In this document: positions 6,156 through 9,405 of the stretch, piece after piece
Layout of the letters: each line of letters opens with the position of its first letter
Numbering within the stretch: position 1 is the first letter of the stretch
Assembly: GCA_947303145.1 (NCBI GenBank)
Contig: CAMYXB010000031.1
Span: 1-9,405, forward strand
Source: an uncultured Clostridia bacterium
GTDB taxonomy: Bacteria; Bacillota; Clostridia; Christensenellales; UBA1242
DNA: 9,405 nucleotides
Direction: 5' to 3'
The notes under the pieces: generated by a model
Told to the model about the DNA's origin: nothing
The model's input: the letters and a program-made list of their open reading frames with translations, nothing else
Databases searched by the model: none
Translations under genes and position numbers: made by a program

Positions 6156-6383
6156 ATGTATTATATAATTGCCTTTACATCTAGGGGAGAAACGATGAAA
6201 TTTTCTTCACTGCTCACTAGAAACAATATCCCACATATGATAGTCAATACACCAAGAGAGATAACTTTGTCTTGTTCTACTTCTATTAAAATATCTAGGC
6301 GCTTTCTAGATATTTGTAAGAGATTGTTATCTAAATTTTCGTTTTATACTTTTCTAGGAGTGTATATGGACAGAGGGCTCTAG
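6156..6383 (+). CDS. DUF3343 / putative Se/S carrier-like small protein
   Basis: The 75-residue product matches the DUF3343 (Se_S_carrier) pattern: an N-terminal strand with a helix (YYIIAFTSRGETMKFSSLL), then NNIPHMIVNTPREITLSCS carrying the conserved cysteine (C40), then a second strand-helix pair and a FLGVY ending. The family is thought to bind or pass sulfur or selenium, mainly from genomic association with cysteine desulfurases and selenium genes; a biochemical role is not firmly established. The residue after the cysteine is Ser, where many members have Gly (CG). AGGAG (6145-6149) six bases before the ATG at 6156 decides the start; an in-frame GTG at 6126 would add ten residues but lacks a good ribosome binding site. 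It is divergent from the cysteine desulfurase gene, suggesting a joint role in sulfur or selenium delivery. Confidence 0.85.
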   Translation: MYYIIAFTSRGETMKFSSLLTRNNIPHMIVNTPREITLSCSTSIKISRRFLDICKRLLSKFSFYTFLGVYMDRGL

Positions 6384-6412
6384 ATTTCAATATGTATTTA
6401 AGTGATTGAAAT
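6384..6412. repeat. Perfect 8-bp inverted repeat overlapping the nth -35 box
   Basis: ATTTCAAT (6384-6391) and ATTGAAAT (6405-6412) are exact inverted copies separated by 13 bases, starting one base after the DUF3343 stop codon. The right arm contains the TTGAAA -35 box of the nth promoter. It may be a weak terminator for the DUF3343 gene (a T-rich stretch follows) or an operator for nth-obgE-yhbY. The stem is AT-rich and the loop long, so termination would be poor. Confidence 0.4.
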
Positions 6413-6434
6413 TATTGTTCTTTTGTGTTAGAAT
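6406..6434 (+). promoter_or_regulatory. Promoter of the nth-obgE-yhbY operon
   Basis: TTGAAA (6406-6411), a 17-bp spacer and TAGAAT (6429-6434) fit sigma-A. TGT at 6426-6428 supplies an extended -10 element. Transcription should begin near 6441, leaving a leader of about 24 nt that contains AGGA (6455-6458), six bases before the nth ATG. Confidence 0.72.
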
Positions 6435-6464
6435 AACTTGTATAAGAGGCCCACAGGATAAGAT

Positions 6465-7100
6465 ATGGACGAAAGAACAAATGAAATATACTCACTTTTA
6501 GATGCAAGATTTAGCAATGCAGGGTGCGAACTGACATTTAGCAATCACTACGAACTCATTGTAGCGGTAATATTGTCCGCCAGATGCACAGATAAGAGAG
6601 TTAATATCATTACAAAAGATTTATTCAAGAAATATCCATCGCCCAAAGCACTGTCTATGGCAAATATTGATGAACTGCAACAAGCCATCTATTCATGTGG
6701 TTTTTATAGAAATAAAGCAAAGAACCTCATATCAATGGCTCAGGACTTGTGTGATAGATTTAATGGGGTGGTGCCAGATAATTATGAAGGGCTTTTGTCA
6801 CTTGCAGGAGTGGGGCGAAAGACTGCCAATGTGGTGATGTCTGTGGGCTTCGATATTCCAGCCATAGCGGTGGATACACATGTGTTTAGAGTGTCCAATA
6901 GATTAAAACTTGTAAGTGCCAAAACACCTCTGCAGTGTGAAATGGAACTTAGAAAAATAGTAGATAAGGACAAATGGAGTAGAATACATCACTTATTAGT
7001 GCTATTTGGGAGATATGTTTGCTCATCAAGGAGCCCGCATTGTCGAGATTGCGAACTGAAGAAATATTGTGATTATTATAGAAGTAAAGGGAAAGAGTAG
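6465..7100 (+). CDS. nth: Endonuclease III (DNA glycosylase/AP lyase)
   Basis: Endonuclease III removes oxidised pyrimidines from DNA and cleaves the abasic site by beta-elimination in base excision repair. The 211-residue product has the helix-hairpin-helix motif LAGVGRKTANVV (113-124) with catalytic lysine K119, and the catalytic aspartate D137 in VDTHVFRV. The [4Fe-4S] ligands C186, C193, C196 and C202 keep the family spacing C-x6-C-x2-C-x5-C. The normally conserved Gln of the LSAQ motif, which fills the gap left by the flipped base, is Arg here (LSARCTD, R40). The gene is followed after nine bases by obgE and shares its promoter. Confidence 0.97.
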   Translation: MDERTNEIYSLLDARFSNAGCELTFSNHYELIVAVILSARCTDKRVNIITKDLFKKYPSPKALSMANIDELQQAIYSCGFYRNKAKNLISMAQDLCDRFNGVVPDNYEGLLSLAGVGRKTANVVMSVGFDIPAIAVDTHVFRVSNRLKLVSAKTPLQCEMELRKIVDKDKWSRIHHLLVLFGRYVCSSRSPHCRDCELKKYCDYYRSKGKE

Positions 7101-7109
7101 GGAAAGAAT

Positions 7110-8375
7110 ATGTTTATAGATAGTGTAAAGATATACATCAAAGCGGGAAATGGTGGCAAGGGTGCCATATCTTTTCGCAGAGAAAAAGGAATACCCAATG
7201 GTGGCCCAGATGGTGGAAATGGTGGTAGAGGTGGCAATATAATATTTAGAGCATCAAAGGACCTAAATAATCTAGTATCATTTAGATTCAGTGCGCATTT
7301 TAGAGCAGAAAATGGCGAAAATGGTGGCAAAAACAATCGTATTGGTAAGAGTGGACAAGACCTAGTTATTTCCGTTCCTCAGGGGACCATCGTAAAAGAT
7401 GCAGATAGTGGGAAAATAATTGCCGATATATTCTATTTGGACAAAGATTATATTGTTTTGAAAGGTGGAGAGGGTGGTAGAGGCAATACTTTCTTCAAGT
7501 CTCCCACTAGACAAGCGCCTCATTTTTCACAAACAGGCGAAGTGACCAAAGAATATGGAGTAAGGCTGGAACTTAAGACTCTAGCCGATGTGGGACTTAT
7601 AGGATTCCCAAATGTGGGCAAAAGCACGCTACTTTCCGTTGTGTCCAACGCTCGCCCAAAGATAGCCAATTATCATTTTACCACTTTATCGCCCAATCTT
7701 GGTGTGGTGAAATATTATGACCATAGTTTTGTAGTGGCGGATATTCCCGGACTTATTGAGGGAGCTAGCGAAGGACAGGGGCTGGGACATGACTTTTTGC
7801 GACATATAGAAAGAACTAGAATGCTCGTTCATGTGATAGATATATCATCAAGTGACGGAAGGGCGCCTTATGATGATTATTTGATAATCAATGAGGAATT
7901 GGCTAGATTTAGTGAGAAATTGGCTAAACTTCCTCAAATAGTAGTATTAAACAAGATTGATTTGCTTGAAAATGACGAGCCTATTGAAAATTTTAAGAAA
8001 AAAATAGGGAAAGATGTCAAAGTGGTGCCAATATCAGCATTGAGTAGACAAAATATAGAGGGATTGATAAAAGAAATATATGACATTCTCATCACACTTC
8101 CCGAGTCTGTTCCTATAGACATAGAAGAATTTGGCTTTGATAAAAAGGACAACACTGCTATAGAAATCGAAAAACTAGACAATGGCTATTACAAACTTGG
8201 TGGTGGATTTATAGAGAACATTTCGAGGGGAATAGTTGTAAACGACTATGAATCGCTTTCATATTTTTGGAAAAGACTCAAGAATGATGGCGTGATAGAT
8301 ATGCTAAAAGATAAGGGGCTAAAGGACAAGGACACTATACTCATTGGAAATATAGAGTATGAATACACAGAATAA
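7110..8375 (+). CDS. obgE: GTPase Obg (ribosome assembly / stress GTPase)
   Basis: Obg is an essential GTPase that acts in late assembly of the 50S subunit and in stress and growth control. Three domains are visible in its 421 residues. First comes the glycine-rich OBG fold (1-158) with NGGKGAISFRREKG and GGPDGGNGGRGG. Second is the G domain, with G1 GFPNVGKST (165-173), switch I FTTLSPNLG, G3 DIPGLIEGA (211-219), G4 NKID (281-284) and G5 SAL (309-311). Third is a C-terminal OCT domain (about 350-421) with GGGFIENISRG and a YFWKRLKNDGVIDML segment. The start agrees with the family and is preceded by AGGGAAAG. It lies nine bases after nth and 14 bases before yhbY. Confidence 0.98.
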   Translation: MFIDSVKIYIKAGNGGKGAISFRREKGIPNGGPDGGNGGRGGNIIFRASKDLNNLVSFRFSAHFRAENGENGGKNNRIGKSGQDLVISVPQGTIVKDADSGKIIADIFYLDKDYIVLKGGEGGRGNTFFKSPTRQAPHFSQTGEVTKEYGVRLELKTLADVGLIGFPNVGKSTLLSVVSNARPKIANYHFTTLSPNLGVVKYYDHSFVVADIPGLIEGASEGQGLGHDFLRHIERTRMLVHVIDISSSDGRAPYDDYLIINEELARFSEKLAKLPQIVVLNKIDLLENDEPIENFKKKIGKDVKVVPISALSRQNIEGLIKEIYDILITLPESVPIDIEEFGFDKKDNTAIEIEKLDNGYYKLGGGFIENISRGIVVNDYESLSYFWKRLKNDGVIDMLKDKGLKDKDTILIGNIEYEYTE

Positions 8376-8389
8376 AAGGAGGTAGAAAG

Positions 8390-8683
8390 ATGTTATCATC
8401 ACACGAGAGAGCGCAGATAAAGTCGAAAATAAGTATGCAGGCATCAGTATGTTTTGTCGGCAAAGAGGGACTCACTGAAAATGTCATAAAAAGCATCGGT
8501 CAAGCACTAGATGCTAGAGAAGGCATTAAGATAAGCTTGCTCCAAAATTGCGATATAGATGTCAAGGAGTTTGCCAACGTAATCTGTGAGAGTCTCAATG
8601 CAGATATCGTGGGAATGGTGGGACGAAAAGTAATCATCTATAGATACAATCCCAATGCCACCAAGCATCTACTGGATAACTAG
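8390..8683 (+). CDS. yhbY: YhbY family RNA-binding protein (CRM domain)
   Basis: This 97-residue protein is a single CRM (YhbY) RNA-binding domain, associated with pre-50S particles and thought to help ribosome maturation. The start is LSSHERAQIKSKI; the GxxG RNA-binding loop is GKEG (24-27); the C-terminal signature is IVGMVGRKVIIYRYN. The start is fixed by a near-perfect Shine-Dalgarno sequence AAAGGAGGT (8375-8383) six bases before the ATG, overlapping the obgE stop codon. In many Firmicutes yhbY is near obgE or nadD; here the operon seems to end after it, since the next gene faces the other way. Confidence 0.95.
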   Translation: MLSSHERAQIKSKISMQASVCFVGKEGLTENVIKSIGQALDAREGIKISLLQNCDIDVKEFANVICESLNADIVGMVGRKVIIYRYNPNATKHLLDN

Positions 8684-8716
8684 AAATATATCATACTTCA
8701 TATATGACATTTAATT

Positions 8717-8741
8717 CATGAAATTTTTTCGTGCCGTTTTT
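8717..8741 (+). terminator. Weak candidate terminator after yhbY
   Basis: CATGAAA (8717-8723) can pair with TTTCGTG (8727-8733, one G-U pair) around a three-base loop. After three bases (CCG), a run of five T follows at 8737-8741. The stem is weak and the T run is displaced, so efficiency is doubtful. No better hairpin is visible between yhbY and the convergent gene ending at 8750. Confidence 0.35.
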
Positions 8742-8749
8742 CATAAATT

Positions 8750-9367
8750 TTACTTATGCCAAGAGAACTCTCTTCTCGAAAGTATTGCCAGCATAAAAAG
8801 CAAAGATGACATGATGATATAATAAAAATTGTGTCTTACTATTAAACTGGCGAAAAATATAAGTAGTCCAGAGAAAAAATATTTTTTTGACTTATCTTTC
8901 GTTAAAGCATGGCTAAAATAGTCTTTGAATTTCATCTTTTTAGTGGAAGAGAAGTTTATTTCATTTTCAATTATTACGTTTTTATTCTCGAAAAGAGTCT
9001 CATACACCTTTTCTTTTTTATATATCTCGACATTAATGTTTTGTATTCCCAAAAGTTTAAGTTCGTCATCTCTCTTACAATCGCAACAGAAGATTATTAT
9101 TTTGTTTAGCCTCTCTTTCACTGCCTGCCGAATAATTTTTAGAGCATATTCTAGGGAAAGCGTGAGTGAATCAAAGTAATAACAAATGCCCACATTTTCT
9201 TCATCTTTTTTAATAAAAATACTTTTTACTTGTTTTTTGTTATTTTTTTGTGCCAAAAATTGATTAGAAAAGAGCTCATTTATTTCGCTTTTGTCAAGAG
9301 ATAGTAGTGAGATGACACTGTTTTCTATATTTCTTTTTCTTGTTTCAAGTATGTTTTTTTTATCCAT
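8750..9367 (-). CDS. Unrecognised protein with C-terminal two-helix membrane hairpin; start uncertain
   Basis: I do not recognise this protein. From the ATG at 9367 it has 205 residues. Residues 1-45 are charged and helical. Residues 48-128 alternate as strand (SIFIKKDEENVGICYYF), helix (LEYALKIIRQAVKERL), strand (KIIIFC), short helix (ELKLLGI), strand (NVEIY) and helix (EKVYETLFE), a Rossmann- or Mrr-like order. CCDC at 94-97 could bind metal. Two hydrophobic segments (about 163-177 and 181-196) with a three-residue turn form a membrane hairpin, and a short basic tail follows. No good ribosome binding site precedes the ATG. The frame stays open to the right edge, with a TTG at 9397, so the gene may begin outside the window. 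A minus-strand TATAAT at 9403-9398 could instead be its -10 box. It converges on yhbY and is AT-rich. Confidence 0.7.
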   Translation of the reverse strand: MDKKNILETRKRNIENSVISLLSLDKSEINELFSNQFLAQKNNKKQVKSIFIKKDEENVGICYYFDSLTLSLEYALKIIRQAVKERLNKIIIFCCDCKRDDELKLLGIQNINVEIYKKEKVYETLFENKNVIIENEINFSSTKKMKFKDYFSHALTKDKSKKYFFSGLLIFFASLIVRHNFYYIIMSSLLFMLAILSRREFSWHK

Positions 9368-9397
9368 TTTTGATTTCTTTATATAATATCCAAGCAA

Positions 9398-9403
9398 ATT
9401 ATA
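9398..9403 (-). promoter_or_regulatory. Possible -10 box of the right-edge membrane protein gene
   Basis: TATAAT reads on the minus strand at 9403-9398. Transcription would begin near 9391, leaving about 24 nt before the ATG at 9367. The -35 region lies outside the window, and the hexamer is common in AT-rich DNA, so this is weak support for the internal start. Confidence 0.3.
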
Positions 9404-9405
9404 TC

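Noticed and set aside
7140..7240. Repeated TGGTGG/GGTGGC-like bases resembling a tandem repeat
   Set aside because: They encode the conserved glycine-rich segment of the Obg fold, so protein constraint explains them.
7076..7336. Minus-strand open frame of 86 codons
   Set aside because: It is the complement of the Gly-rich OBG domain and reads as a Pro/Phe-rich shadow.
8909..9179. Plus-strand open frames of 66 and 84 codons opposite the right-edge gene
   Set aside because: They are Phe/Ile/Ser-rich complements of an AT-rich Lys-rich gene and lack start signals.

Overview
The window looks like an ordinary chromosomal segment of a low-GC, anaerobic Gram-positive bacterium, most likely a member of the Clostridia. 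This rests on AT-rich DNA, strong AGGAG-type ribosome binding sites, sigma-A consensus promoters, a pyruvate:ferredoxin oxidoreductase, a Firmicutes-type truA/rplM/rpsI cluster and an obgE-yhbY pair. The genus cannot be named from the sequence alone.

Layout, left to right. (1) Bases 1-1717, minus strand: the first 572 codons of a pyruvate:ferredoxin oxidoreductase (nifJ), cut by the left edge. (2) Bases 1718-1847: a divergent promoter region. It has a perfect TTGACA-17-TATAAT promoter for nifJ and an extended -10 promoter for truA whose predicted start falls on the truA ATG. (3) Bases 1848-4859, plus strand: truA, then an unrecognised very AT-rich gene of 334 codons, then rplM (own promoter and a 75-nt leader) and rpsI, whose product carries an unusual charged N-terminal extension of about 75 residues. 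A strong hairpin ends the unit and also serves the convergent gene. (4) Bases 4889-6383: a cysteine desulfurase-family PLP enzyme (minus) divergent from a small DUF3343 (Se/S carrier-like) protein (plus), with inverted repeats between them. (5) Bases 6406-8683, plus strand: nth, obgE and yhbY as a tight operon behind one clear promoter. (6) Bases 8750 to the right edge, minus strand: an unrecognised protein with a C-terminal membrane hairpin, whose true start may lie outside the window.

Functionally, the window combines central anaerobic energy metabolism (nifJ), translation and ribosome assembly (truA, rplM, rpsI, obgE, yhbY), sulfur/selenium mobilisation (cysteine desulfurase plus DUF3343) and an Fe-S DNA repair enzyme (nth). 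PFOR and endonuclease III both need Fe-S clusters. The encoded desulfurase could in principle supply sulfur, but nothing here shows a direct link.

I found no CRISPR array, transposase, phage gene, tRNA, rRNA or recognisable defence system. The best candidates for something undescribed are the orphan gene between truA and rplM, the right-edge membrane protein, and the desulfurase/DUF3343 pair with its intergenic hairpins.
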